From Blastochloris tepida (GTDB lineage Bacteria; Pseudomonadota; Alphaproteobacteria; Rhizobiales; Xanthobacteraceae): a DNA stretch of 64,000 nucleotides. Location of the stretch: NCBI RefSeq assembly GCF_003966715.1, contig NZ_AP018907.1:1414001-1478000 (forward strand), in the 5' to 3' direction. The notes beneath the pieces were generated by a model that saw only the letters and a program-made list of their open reading frames with translations, was not told the origin of the DNA and searched no databases. Position numbers and translations under genes: made by a program. Positions 33,225 through 41,274 of the stretch are shown piece by piece; position 1 is the first letter of the stretch, and the number at the start of each line of letters is the position of its first letter.

Positions 33225-33225
33225 C

Positions 33226-34209
33226 ATGCTACCAACCATTGAGTTTCTGGAGCGCGGCCATGTCGGCGCTCCCGGCCTCTACCAGATGCCGGCAGAGGCG
33301 TATTATGAGGACCCGTGCCCGGAACCGTCGCTGACGCAGTCCATCGTCAAGACGCTTCTTTCCCGCTCTCCGGCTCACGCCTGGATCGAGCATCCGCGGC
33401 TCAACCCCAAATTCGAGCGGCCCGACCCGACGCAGTATGACGTCGGCATCGTTGCCCACCGTCTCATGATCGGGCTCGGGCGCGACATCATCATCCTCCG
33501 CGAATACGAGAACTGGATGAAGTCCGCCGCCAAGGAGGCGCGGGCGCAGGCCGCCAAGGAGGGGATTCTCGCCGTCCTCGGCAAGGACTTCGACCGTGCC
33601 GAGCGCATGGTCAACGCGGCCAAGGAGACGATTGCGCGCGCCGCGGTCCACGATCCGGCTCTCGATGGCCTGTTCGACCCCGAGCGCGGCAACGGCGAGG
33701 TGGTCGCGGTCACGAACAGCGGCGGCGTCTGGCGGCGCGGCTCCTTGGACTGGCTGTCCAACGACCTCCTCACCATCGCCGACTACAAGACGACCGGCAT
33801 GTCGGCGGCGCCGCACGTCATGTCGAAGCGCATCATCGACGCCGGCTACGACATCCAGTCCCCCTACTACATCAGCCTGTTGGACGAGCTGCACCGCGAG
33901 GGCGTCGGCCGGCGCCGGTTCATCTTCGTTGTGCAGGAGGACGAACCGCCGTTCGCGCTGACGTTCATCGAGCTGTGCGAGACCGCGCAGACGGTTGGGC
34001 GCGAGAAGATCGAGACGGCAAAGGCGATCTGGTGCGGATGCCTGAAGGCCGGAGATTGGCCGGCATATCCGCTCCACGTCCAGCGGCCCGACTATCCCGC
34101 CTGGGCCGCGGCGCAGTGGATGCTTCGCGCCGCCACCGACAACACCCTCGTCGTCCCGTCCCCGGACAGGCAGGCGGCCATCGACATCCGCACCTTGAGC
34201 GCAGGTTGA
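33226..34209 (+). CDS. PD-(D/E)XK exonuclease (RecE/exonuclease VIII type)
   Basis: 327 residues from ATG 33226. SLTQSIVKTLLSRSPAHAW followed by YDVGIVAHRLMIGLGRD, and near residue 185 SNDLLTIADYKTTG with the Asp...Asp-x-Lys of the PDDEXK fold, then IQSPYYISLLDELH. Degrades one strand from duplex ends to make 3' tails for strand annealing. The following Sak4-like gene is the usual recombinase partner. Confidence 0.85.
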   Translation: MLPTIEFLERGHVGAPGLYQMPAEAYYEDPCPEPSLTQSIVKTLLSRSPAHAWIEHPRLNPKFERPDPTQYDVGIVAHRLMIGLGRDIIILREYENWMKSAAKEARAQAAKEGILAVLGKDFDRAERMVNAAKETIARAAVHDPALDGLFDPERGNGEVVAVTNSGGVWRRGSLDWLSNDLLTIADYKTTGMSAAPHVMSKRIIDAGYDIQSPYYISLLDELHREGVGRRRFIFVVQEDEPPFALTFIELCETAQTVGREKIETAKAIWCGCLKAGDWPAYPLHVQRPDYPAWAAAQWMLRAATDNTLVVPSPDRQAAIDIRTLSAG

Positions 34210-34213
34210 CGCC

Positions 34214-35272
34214 ATGACGCGACAGTTCGTTGCATCTCCAGCAAAGCGGGATGCGGTCCCGCTCCTGTTTGGCATTACGGGGCCGTCAGGCGGCGGCAAG
34301 ACGTTCTCCGCCCTGCGGCTTGCCACCGGCATCAGCGAGGTCGTCGGCGGCGATGTCTTCTACATCGACACCGAGGCCAAGCGAGCACTTCACTATGCGG
34401 ACATGTTCCGCTTCCGGCACGTCCCGTTTGAGCCGCCGTTCGGCGCGCTGGACTATCTGGAGGCTCTGCGCTTCTGCAAAGCGCAAGGCGCCGGCGTTGT
34501 TGTCGTGGACAGCATGAGCCACGAGCACGAGGGGCCGGGCGGGCTTCTCGACTCGCACGAGCGCGAGCTTGATCGCATGGCCGGCGACGATTGGAAGAAG
34601 CGCGAGGCCATGAACATGCTCGCGTGGCAGAAGCCGAAGTCGGCCCGCCGCGCGCTCATCAACGGCATCCTCCAGATGGGGGTCAACGCCGTGTTCTGCT
34701 TCCGAGCGAAGGAGACGGCAAAGCCGATGCGCGGCGACGACGGCAAGACGCGCGTCGTGCAGCTTGGCTTTATGCCGATTGCCGGCGACGAGTTCGTCTA
34801 CGAGATGACCGTCAACTGCCTCCTGCTGCCGGGCGCGAAGGGCGTCCCGACGTGGTCGAGCGACAACGTCGGCGAGCGGCAGATGATGAAGCTGCCCGAG
34901 CAGTTCCGCGGCCTGTTTGCCAAATCGCGCCCGTTGGATGAAAACATCGGGCGAGAGCTTGCGATGTGGGCGCGCGGGGGCGCCCAGGGGCCGGCCGCTC
35001 CAGGTGCCGAGCCCTCAAAGCCGTCCGAGCCTGCCAGCGAGGATGGCGCCCCCGCAGCCGGAGAGCCCGAGATGACGGCCTCCGAATACATGCACCTCGT
35101 CGCCACAACATGCGAGGCCGCCAAGGGCGGAACGATGCTGCGCGAGTGGTGGGGGAGCCCCGCACAGAAGGCCCTCCGCCGCTCCATCGGGCTCACCAAG
35201 GAGCAGGTCGATCAGGCGCTCGACATCGTGAAGCGCCGGCTCGGCGAACTGGAGGGCGGCGGCAATGCGTAG
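34214..35272 (+). CDS. Sak4-like RecA-type ATPase / single-strand annealing protein
   Basis: 352 residues. ATPase core: Walker A GPSGGGKTFSAL near residue 25, YIDTEAKRA, Walker B VVVVDSMSHEHEG, and GVNAVFCFRAKET. C-terminal third is Pro/Ala-rich then helical. This is the AAA_24/Sak4 pattern of phage recombination proteins that pair with a RecE-type exonuclease and SSB. Overlaps the next gene by eight bases. Confidence 0.8.
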   Translation: MTRQFVASPAKRDAVPLLFGITGPSGGGKTFSALRLATGISEVVGGDVFYIDTEAKRALHYADMFRFRHVPFEPPFGALDYLEALRFCKAQGAGVVVVDSMSHEHEGPGGLLDSHERELDRMAGDDWKKREAMNMLAWQKPKSARRALINGILQMGVNAVFCFRAKETAKPMRGDDGKTRVVQLGFMPIAGDEFVYEMTVNCLLLPGAKGVPTWSSDNVGERQMMKLPEQFRGLFAKSRPLDENIGRELAMWARGGAQGPAAPGAEPSKPSEPASEDGAPAAGEPEMTASEYMHLVATTCEAAKGGTMLREWWGSPAQKALRRSIGLTKEQVDQALDIVKRRLGELEGGGNA

Positions 35273-35549
35273 CAGCCACCTGACCAGGGTCGGCGTGGGC
35301 GCCAACGGCACGCGGTCCGGCATGTTCCATTTCGCTGGCGGTGGGCCGGCCTGGGCGACGTGCGGGAAGTGCGCCGCATTTTGCCGTGCCGGCGGGATCG
35401 GAGGAGCTGCTGGCCGGCCGTTTGAGGGTGAGCCCAGCATCACCGTCCACGGTGTGTGCAATAAGGTTAAAGAATACACAAATCGTTGGGGGAAGCCATT
35501 CCCGTCAAACTCGCTGGCATGCAAGTATTTCATCAAGCGTGAAAATTAG
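35265..35549 (+). CDS. Small Cys-rich (zinc) protein
   Basis: 94 residues from ATG 35265. The four Cys in TCGKCAAFCR...VCNKV...ACKYF suggest one or two zinc sites. Similar small proteins sit behind recombination genes in rhizobial phages, but no function is known to me. Overlaps the previous stop. Confidence 0.65.
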   Translation: MRSSHLTRVGVGANGTRSGMFHFAGGGPAWATCGKCAAFCRAGGIGGAAGRPFEGEPSITVHGVCNKVKEYTNRWGKPFPSNSLACKYFIKREN

Positions 35550-35560
35550 AGGGCCATAAC

Positions 35561-35722
35561 GTGGAGATGGTCATTAAATTCCTTCTTTCGACTATGGTTG
35601 TTGTCCTGCTTCTGTCGCTGTTCACTTGGCTCGGGTATTTGTGCGGCTACCAGAACGGCGTCCATGATGCCTCCGTGGACTTTGCCGAGGCGGCCAAGGG
35701 GAGCGGTGGCGATGCGCGCTGA
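35561..35722 (+). CDS. Small single-pass membrane protein
   Basis: 53 residues from GTG 35561, with GAGGG eight bases upstream (ATG 35567 is the alternative). IKFLLSTMVVVLLLSLFTWL then GYLCGYQNGVHD is a clear membrane helix followed by a polar tail. Overlaps the next start by 11 bases. Function unknown. Confidence 0.55.
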   Translation: MEMVIKFLLSTMVVVLLLSLFTWLGYLCGYQNGVHDASVDFAEAAKGSGGDAR

Positions 35723-36053
35723 CTTTCGGAAGCCGTGGAGCACAGAGGCCGCAGCGCACCGCGTCCTGAGCGGGCGCTTCACGCAGGGGAACACGAACTG
35801 GAAGCGGCTATGGCCTCACCTCATTCGCGAGCTGAAAGAGGGCGAGTGGCACGGCTACGCGAGGGCGCTCGACGACATCCTCGGCATCTTGGACGACCGC
35901 TTCGTCCATCCGTTCGGCGCGCTCCGCGAGGGGCAGGCCGACATGCAAAGCCGGATCAGGGACGCCATCGAGGCGATGCGCCCGCCGCGCCCGCCGCCGG
36001 CAGCGCTCGGCGGCATCTTCATGCCGAAGAATGACATGGAGGATGGCGCGTGA
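35712..36053 (+). CDS. Small hypothetical phage protein
   Basis: 113 residues from ATG 35712 (MRADFRKPWSTEAAAHRVL). Helical and charged, ending FMPKNDMEDGA. It overlaps the stop of the membrane protein and is TGATG-coupled to the next gene. No family recognised. Confidence 0.6.
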   Translation: MRADFRKPWSTEAAAHRVLSGRFTQGNTNWKRLWPHLIRELKEGEWHGYARALDDILGILDDRFVHPFGALREGQADMQSRIRDAIEAMRPPRPPPAALGGIFMPKNDMEDGA

Positions 36054-36736
36054 TGCGGGCGACGAGGAAAGCGCGCTTCGAAGCGCGCTTCGACGCGCAG
36101 GCCCGGAGGGTTGTGTCTGTTTGGGTCGTCCGGTGCCGCAAGTGCGGAGAAGTTGGGGAGTGGGAGGCGCGCGCGATGCGCGTCCCGACAGCCGACAGCG
36201 ACATGAAGGTCCTCTCCTCGTCCATGCGTCGGGACGGGTGGGACGTCGATAGCAAGATCACAAAGCCGGTCTGCCCGACGTGCTTGGCGGCCCGGTCCTC
36301 AACGAACAAGGAGAAGCCGACCATGGCGTGCGTTCCCGTCACGGCCGAGGCCAAGACCGTCCAGCAGCCCGCCAAGCCCGCCGTCGCCGTGGAGCCCCCG
36401 CGCTCGGCAACGCCGCGTGATCGACGCCGCATCCAGGACACGCTCGACGACGTCTATGACCTGGACGCGGGCGGCTACAAGCCCGGCGCCTCAGACGAGG
36501 AGGTCGCCCGCCGTCTGGACGTGCCGCGCGCCTGGGTGTCCGAGGTCCGCGACATGCTCTACGGCCCGGCCATTCCGGCCATCATCGCCGCGCTGCGGCC
36601 CGACATCCGGCGCGTCGAGGATTTGCTGGTGAGCCTGCGCCGCGATGCCCAATCCGTCGCCTCCCGCATCGCGGCGGCGGAGCAGGAGTTGGGCTCGCTC
36701 AAGCACAAGGTTGCGACCGCCACAGCGGGCCGCTGA
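36053..36736 (+). CDS. Zinc-ribbon protein with C-terminal helical domain
   Basis: 227 residues from ATG 36053. Cys pairs CRKCGEVG (about 30) and VCPTCLAA (about 75) form a zinc ribbon with a long insertion. The second half has an HTH-like DEEVARRLDVPRAWVSEVRD and a terminal coiled coil (RIAAAEQELGSLKHK). A DNA-binding accessory role is likely. Confidence 0.65.
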   Translation: MRATRKARFEARFDAQARRVVSVWVVRCRKCGEVGEWEARAMRVPTADSDMKVLSSSMRRDGWDVDSKITKPVCPTCLAARSSTNKEKPTMACVPVTAEAKTVQQPAKPAVAVEPPRSATPRDRRRIQDTLDDVYDLDAGGYKPGASDEEVARRLDVPRAWVSEVRDMLYGPAIPAIIAALRPDIRRVEDLLVSLRRDAQSVASRIAAAEQELGSLKHKVATATAGR

Positions 36737-36752
36737 CGGGCGGGGACGTGCA

Positions 36753-37022
36753 ATGCCTCCTGATCTGACTCCTCTCTACATTTCCGACAAGGAGGCCGGG
36801 CTGCTGCTGCTGGGGCGCAAGCGGGCCAGCGAGTGGCCCGCTATCGCCACCGTTCTCGAGCGGTCCGGCCTACCGAAGGTCGATCCTCTGATGGGCGGGC
36901 GATACTGGCCTGCGGTTAAGGCATGGTTGGACCGGCGACATGGTGTAGGATCAACCGGCGGTGGTTACGCCGCAGATGGACAGGAGAATTGGAGCTATGG
37001 AAGGAAAGCAAAGTCCGTGTGA
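36753..37022 (+). CDS. Excisionase-like winged-helix protein
   Basis: 89 residues from ATG 36753. LYISDKEAGLLLLGRKRASE, then GLPKVDPLMGGRYWPAVKAW is the helix-turn-helix/wing of small phage excisionases and AlpA-like proteins. It overlaps the integrase start by 26 bases in another frame, so the two are co-expressed. Confidence 0.65.
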   Translation: MPPDLTPLYISDKEAGLLLLGRKRASEWPAIATVLERSGLPKVDPLMGGRYWPAVKAWLDRRHGVGSTGGGYAADGQENWSYGRKAKSV

Positions 37023-38202
37023 GCCAAACGTCAGACCGCGTCCAAGGGGAGACGGAAGCGTGGCGTGGTATTGGACTTGTCCAAAACCCGCAAAGACTGC
37101 CGGATACACGCCAACCGTCGTGCGGCTCCAAGGGGATTGGACGGAGATCAACGCCAAAGCTGCGATCCTCAATGCTGAGTGCTTGGAGTGGTTGGGCGGC
37201 AGTAGGCGCGACCGCCTCGCATATGACGGGACGCTTCGGTCCCTCATCTCAATCTACGAGCGGCACCCGGCCTCTCCGTTCCACGCCGTTGCGCACGAGA
37301 CCAGGAAGACCTACAGCCGCGACCTCGCGCAACTGGACGGTACGGTCGGCGCCCGCAGGGTTGGGTCAATCACCGGAGCCGACATCCGGCGGTGGCATCT
37401 TGAGTGGTCCACCCCGAGCGAGGAGGGTCAGCCACCGATGACCCGCAAGGCCCATGGCCTTGTGACCATGCTGCGCATCGTCACCTCGTTCGGCGTCGAG
37501 CTGGATAACGAGGACGCCATCCGGCTCTCGGTCATCCTGTCAAAGATGCGGTTCAAGCAGCCGCAACCGCGCGAGGCTTGCATCACGCGCGAGCAGGTGG
37601 ACGCCGTCCGGGCAGAGTTCCGGCGCCGCGGGTTCGCATCCGCCGCCCTTGCGACCGCCATTCAATATGAATGCGTGCTGCGTCAAAAGGATGTGATCGG
37701 CGAGTGGATCGAGCTGGATGGCGAGGTCCGCGACGGCGCCATCATCGACCACGGCCGCTATTGGACGACCGGCTTGGTTTGGGGGAAGCACATCAACCCC
37801 AAGACCCTCCTGATGGACAAACCAACATCCAAGAGCCGGGGCAGGATGAAGGCCCGGCACGATCTCTCGCTCTGCCCCATGGTGGTCGAGGAGCTGACCC
37901 TGACCCCGCGGGACCGGATCGGACCCGTCGTCGTCAACGAGACGACCGGCAAGCCGTGGAAGCGGGACAATTTCCGCCGCATGTGGCGGAGCGTCGCCAA
38001 GGCCGCGGGCCTGCCGAAGGGGATTTGGAATATGGACCTCCGGGCCGGAGGAATCACCGAGGGCCTGGAGGCCGGCGCCGACATCACCATGCTCGGCAAG
38101 GCCGCAACTCACACCCAAATCCAGACGACTCAGCGCTACGTCCGCGACACCCTGTCGAAAAGCCGGGCCGTCGCGCAGCTTCGGGCGAAGAACGCTCGGT
38201 GA
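36997..38202 (+). CDS. Phage tyrosine integrase
   Basis: 401 residues from ATG 36997 (MEGKQSPCEP), with GGAG close by and AGGAG ten bases upstream. The core-binding domain (about 65-155) is followed by the catalytic domain: QYECVLRQKDVIGEWIEL (Arg I), IWNMDLRAGGITEGLEAG (Arg II) and TTQRYVRDT with the Tyr. The His of the common HxxR is Met (MDLR) and the His of LGHxxxxTT is replaced (LGKAATHTQ). Ends next to tRNA-Lys. Confidence 0.85.
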   Translation: MEGKQSPCEPNVRPRPRGDGSVAWYWTCPKPAKTAGYTPTVVRLQGDWTEINAKAAILNAECLEWLGGSRRDRLAYDGTLRSLISIYERHPASPFHAVAHETRKTYSRDLAQLDGTVGARRVGSITGADIRRWHLEWSTPSEEGQPPMTRKAHGLVTMLRIVTSFGVELDNEDAIRLSVILSKMRFKQPQPREACITREQVDAVRAEFRRRGFASAALATAIQYECVLRQKDVIGEWIELDGEVRDGAIIDHGRYWTTGLVWGKHINPKTLLMDKPTSKSRGRMKARHDLSLCPMVVEELTLTPRDRIGPVVVNETTGKPWKRDNFRRMWRSVAKAAGLPKGIWNMDLRAGGITEGLEAGADITMLGKAATHTQIQTTQRYVRDTLSKSRAVAQLRAKNAR

Positions 38203-38248
38203 ACCCCTCAGGCGAACGCCGGGCGAACGCCGAACGTCTGAGGGGTTC
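38201..38248 (+). repeat. Inverted repeat with internal direct repeats after integrase
   Basis: GAACCCCTCAG (38201-38211) and CTGAGGGGTTC (38238-38248) form an 11-bp perfect pair; between them GGCGAACGCC occurs twice (38211-38220 and 38222-38231). The stop codon of the integrase lies in the left arm. May be a terminator stem or an integrase/excision site. Confidence 0.5.
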
Positions 38249-38251
38249 GAG

Positions 38252-38274
38252 CAAGGACTAAGTCCTTGATTTTA
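38252..38274 (+). terminator. Possible integrase terminator
   Basis: CAAGGA-CTAAG-TCCTTG followed by ATTTTAT, immediately before the 3' end of the converging tRNA-Lys gene. Six-bp stem, short T-rich run. Confidence 0.45.
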
Positions 38275-38350
38275 TGGTGAGCCCGCTGGGACTCGAACCC
38301 AGGACCCCAAGATTAAAAGTCTCGTGCTCTACCATCTGAGCTACGGGCTC
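38275..38350 (-). tRNA. tRNA-Lys (anticodon UUU), probable prophage attachment site
   Basis: Leftward 76-base tRNA with acceptor GAGCCCG/CGGGCTC, D arm, anticodon arm CGAGA-CTTTTAA-TCTTG (anticodon UUU), T arm TGGGTTCGAGTCCCA and encoded CCA at 38275-38277. The integrase ends 72 bases from its 3' end. Phages of this kind recombine into tRNA 3' ends, so the right attachment site should overlap this gene. The matching left site is outside the window. Confidence 0.95.
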
Positions 38351-38706
38351 GGCCGGGGTGGGCAGGACATACGGACGCCAGCGCTCCGGGTCAATAGAAG
38401 GCGTCGACGTAAGGGCCGCTCAAGGCCGGTGCCGGGGCTGCGCCGGTGTGGCGCGCGGGCCTGCCGCCACCGCTGCGGCATCCTGATGTGACGCGCGAAC
38501 CGGGCCGGAAAGGCGAATCAACCGAATCGGTTGCGAAACATTCCTGCAGTTCCGATTCCGGTTGAGGTTGGGCCGGCACGCGCCATGCGCGCCGGCCATT
38601 GGGCACTCGGAAACGGCGATATGGTTTCCGAATGATTATACGATTTCCGGCGGATCAAGCCGGAAACCGTCTCTTTCCGGGGGCTCCGGCCGCCGCCTCG
38701 GGCGCC
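38351..38706. repeat. Intergenic region with palindromic elements
   Basis: No credible gene in 356 bases. Contains CAACCGA-A-TCGGTTG at 38519-38533 and a member of the host ATACGGTTTCC / GGAAACCGTAT repeat family around 38609-38680 (ATGGTTTCCG, CGATTTCCGG, CCGGAAACCG). Confidence 0.5.
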
Positions 38707-39510
38707 TCAGGCGCCGCGGAACTGCGGTGCCCGCTTCTCCAGGAAGGCGGTCCGCCCCTCGGCATAATCGGCGCTGTCGAAGCAGGCGTCGGCCAGCGTG
38801 CGCAGCGCCGCCGGGCCGCGGTCGTCGAGCCCGGCGGAGGCGTTGATGGCGGCCTTGGCGGCCTGCAGCGTCAGCGGCGCGTTGGCGGCGATGCTCTCGG
38901 CGAGCTGGCGCACCTCGGCCTCCAGCGTGTCGTCGGCCACCACGCGGGTCAGCAGGCCGGCCTGCAGCGCCTCGGGCGCCTTGATGCGGCGGGCGGTGAA
39001 GAACAGCTCCTTGGCGCGCATCGGCCCCAGCGCTGCCACCACCTGGGCCATGGCGTCGGGCGGATAGCCGACGCCGAGCCGGCCGGCGGGGATGCCGAAC
39101 TCGGCGCTGTCGCCGGCAATGCGCAGGTCGGCGGCGATCGCCAGGCCCAGCCCGCCGCCGAGGCAGAAGCTGCGGATCATCGCCACCGTCGGCTTGGCGG
39201 CCCGGCTGAGGCCGGCGAACGCCTCGGCATTGGCCGCTTCGTAGGCGCGCGCGCCCGCGGCGGTGGCGCGGACGGTCTCGAACTCGGAGATGTCGGCGCC
39301 GGAGGCGAACGGCCCGTCGCCCGCGCCGCGCACCACGATCACCCGCACGTCGGGGTGGGCATCGAACGCGGCGACAAGCTGCGGCACCGCCTGCCACATG
39401 GCCAGCGTGAGCGCGTTGCGGCGGGCGGGATTGTCGATCACCAGCCAGCCGATATGGCCTTCGATGCGGGCGGTGAGCTTGTCGGTCGGGGAGGGCAGGG
39501 TGTTGGCCAT
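38707..39510 (-). CDS. Enoyl-CoA hydratase/isomerase family protein
   Basis: 267 residues. Crotonase signatures: IDNPARRNALTLAMW, VVRGAGDGPFASGADISEF (oxyanion-hole region), MIRSFCLGGGLGLAIAADLR, EFGIPAGRLGVGYPPDAMAQ. The Glu/Asp that decides hydratase versus isomerase lies in the PAGRLGVGYP region (here Gly), so the exact reaction is unclear. Probably a fatty or branched acid pathway enzyme. Monocistronic, divergent from cysE. Confidence 0.85.
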   Translation of the reverse strand: MANTLPSPTDKLTARIEGHIGWLVIDNPARRNALTLAMWQAVPQLVAAFDAHPDVRVIVVRGAGDGPFASGADISEFETVRATAAGARAYEAANAEAFAGLSRAAKPTVAMIRSFCLGGGLGLAIAADLRIAGDSAEFGIPAGRLGVGYPPDAMAQVVAALGPMRAKELFFTARRIKAPEALQAGLLTRVVADDTLEAEVRQLAESIAANAPLTLQAAKAAINASAGLDDRGPAALRTLADACFDSADYAEGRTAFLEKRAPQFRGA

Positions 39511-39590
39511 CAGGTGTCCTTGATGTCACCAAGTGTTTCGGGAGGTGTGGTAGGTTATGCTGAATTGAGTTGCCTTATGAGGAGGTTTTC

Positions 39591-40442
39591 ATGCCCCACG
39601 GGCTGAGGCGCCGCCCGGCGGCGCTGCGCAAGGCCGATCCGGTGTGGGAGCGGCTGCGCAGCGAGGCGGAGGCGGTGATCGCCGCTGATCCGGTGCTGGC
39701 GGCGTTCGTGATGGCGACCATCCTCAATCACGACACGCTGGAGGAGGCGGTGGCGCACCGCCTCGCGGCGCGGCTCGACCACCCGGACGTCTCGGACGAG
39801 CTGATCCGCCACGCCTATGCCGAGGCGCTCGACGCCGACCCGTTGATCGGCGCGGCGTTCCGCTCGGACATCGTGGCGGTGGCCGACCGCGACCCGGCAA
39901 CGACCCGCTTCATCGAGCCGGTGCTGTACTACAAGGGCTTCCACGCCATCCAGACCCACCGGCTGGCGCACTGGCTGTGGGGCGCCGGCCGGCGCGATTT
40001 CGCGCTCTATCTGCAGAGCCGGTCCTCGGTGATCTTCCAGTGCGACATCCACCCTGCGGCGCGAGTCGGCCGCGGCATCTTCCTCGACCATGCCACGGGC
40101 CTCGTGGTCGGCGCCACCGCCGTCATCGAGGACGACGTGTCGATGCTGCACTCGGTGACGCTGGGCGGCACCGGCAAGGAGCGCGGCGACCGCCACCCCA
40201 AGGTGCGCCACGGGGTGTTGATCGGTGCCGGCGCCAAGATCCTCGGCAATATCGAGATCGGCCACTGCGCCCGCATCGCCGCCGGCTCGGTGGTGCTGCG
40301 CGACGTGCCGCACAACACCACGGTGGCCGGCGTGCCGGCGAAGGTGATCGGCGATGCCGGCTGTCTCGAACCGGCACGGCGGATGGACCAGATGCTGGAC
40401 GAGGCGTCCACGGCGCTTGCCCCGCCGGCCACGGGGGCCTAG
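39591..40442 (+). CDS. cysE: Serine O-acetyltransferase
   Basis: 283 residues from ATG 39591 with a perfect GAGGAGG upstream (a TTG at 39570 is not needed). An N-terminal helical domain is followed by left-handed beta-helix hexapeptide repeats. Key segments: FQCDIHPAARVGRGIFLDHA (catalytic Asp/His), VVGATAVIEDDVSMLHSVTL, GGTGKERGDRHPKVRHGVLI, AAGSVVLRDVPHNTTVAGVP. First step of cysteine synthesis (serine plus acetyl-CoA). Confidence 0.95.
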   Translation: MPHGLRRRPAALRKADPVWERLRSEAEAVIAADPVLAAFVMATILNHDTLEEAVAHRLAARLDHPDVSDELIRHAYAEALDADPLIGAAFRSDIVAVADRDPATTRFIEPVLYYKGFHAIQTHRLAHWLWGAGRRDFALYLQSRSSVIFQCDIHPAARVGRGIFLDHATGLVVGATAVIEDDVSMLHSVTLGGTGKERGDRHPKVRHGVLIGAGAKILGNIEIGHCARIAAGSVVLRDVPHNTTVAGVPAKVIGDAGCLEPARRMDQMLDEASTALAPPATGA

Positions 40443-40479
40443 GGTCCGCGCGAACCACTCACGGGTAGGAGCGCACGGC

Positions 40480-40692
40480 GTGGACGCAAAGGAAATCTCC
40501 AAGCTTGACCGCTATCTGAAGCGGCTGTTCAACAATGCGAGCGTCAAGGTGCGCGCGCGGCCGCAAAAGAAGGACTCGGCCGAGCTTTATATCGGCGACG
40601 AATTCGTCGGCGTGCTGTTCCGCGACGATGAGGACGGCGATCTGTCCTACAATCTGCAGATCGCGATTCTCGACACCGACCTCGACGACTGA
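40480..40692 (+). CDS. DUF3126 family protein
   Basis: 70 residues from GTG 40480 with AGGAG upstream. DAKEISKLDRYLKRLF, RPQKKDSAELYIGDEFVGVL, FRDDEDGDLSYNLQIAILDT is a complete DUF3126 signature. Small alphaproteobacterial protein, function unknown, commonly just after cysE. Confidence 0.93.
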   Translation: MDAKEISKLDRYLKRLFNNASVKVRARPQKKDSAELYIGDEFVGVLFRDDEDGDLSYNLQIAILDTDLDD

Positions 40693-40716
40693 CCTTCTCT
40701 TCTGACGGCGTGGGTT

Positions 40717-40751
40717 ATACGGTTTCCGGCCCCTGCGGCGGGAAACCGTAT
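40717..40751. repeat. ATACGGTTTCC inverted repeat
   Basis: ATACGGTTTCC (40717-40727) and GGAAACCGTAT (40741-40751), 11-bp perfect arms around a GC loop. Related copies near 38.6, 47.6 and 61.05 kb suggest a dispersed family in this genome. Confidence 0.7.
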
Positions 40752-40967
40752 CCCGGTCGCCGATAATCCTGACGCCGGTCAGGACGTTGCGGCGGATTTG
40801 TCGCCAGAATCCCGAGGGATGATCGGGGCGCTGCCCCAGAGAGTGCGGCGCCGGCTGACCCCGCCGGCGGGACAGGCCACGCGGCGGCGAGACGAGGTCG
40901 CGCCGGTTTCTCGCACTCCTTTCGGTTCGCCCGTATGCCGTCATGCCGGTGAACCCGGATGCACCGC

Positions 40968-41264
40968 TCATGCAGCGGCGTGGTGAGGGTGGATTTCCGA
41001 GAGGTCCGGGAGATTCGACGCGGTGGTCGCAATGTCATAGGCGGTCTGGAGGTTCATCCAGAACTCCGGGCCGGTGCCGAAATAGCGGCCAAGGCGCAAC
41101 GCGGTGTCGGCCGTAACGGGCACCTCCTCACGCGCCAGGCGCTCGATACGCGTCCGCGGCACCCGCAGCGACTTGGCGAGGCCGTAGGGCTTCAGGCCCA
41201 GGGGGAGAAGGAATTCTTCCCGCAGGATTTCCCCCGGATGGACGGCAGGGGTCGGGCCGATCAT
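40968..41264 (-). CDS. higA: HigA-type antitoxin
   Basis: 98 residues from ATG 41264 with GAGGAGGGAG upstream. VHPGEILREEFLLPLGLKPY, then LAKSLRVPRTRIERLAREEV is the HigA opening and helix-turn-helix, and RLGRYFGTGPEFWMNLQTAY the closing segment. Located ten bases after the toxin gene, the usual toxin-first order. Autorepressor of the pair via the operators at 41580. Confidence 0.9.
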   Translation of the reverse strand: MIGPTPAVHPGEILREEFLLPLGLKPYGLAKSLRVPRTRIERLAREEVPVTADTALRLGRYFGTGPEFWMNLQTAYDIATTASNLPDLSEIHPHHAAA

Positions 41265-41274
41265 GGCTCCCTCC

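Noticed and set aside
1..38200. Lysis genes (endolysin, holin, Rz)
   Set aside because: None recognised; the only muralytic domain is in the ejection protein. They probably lie left of the window.
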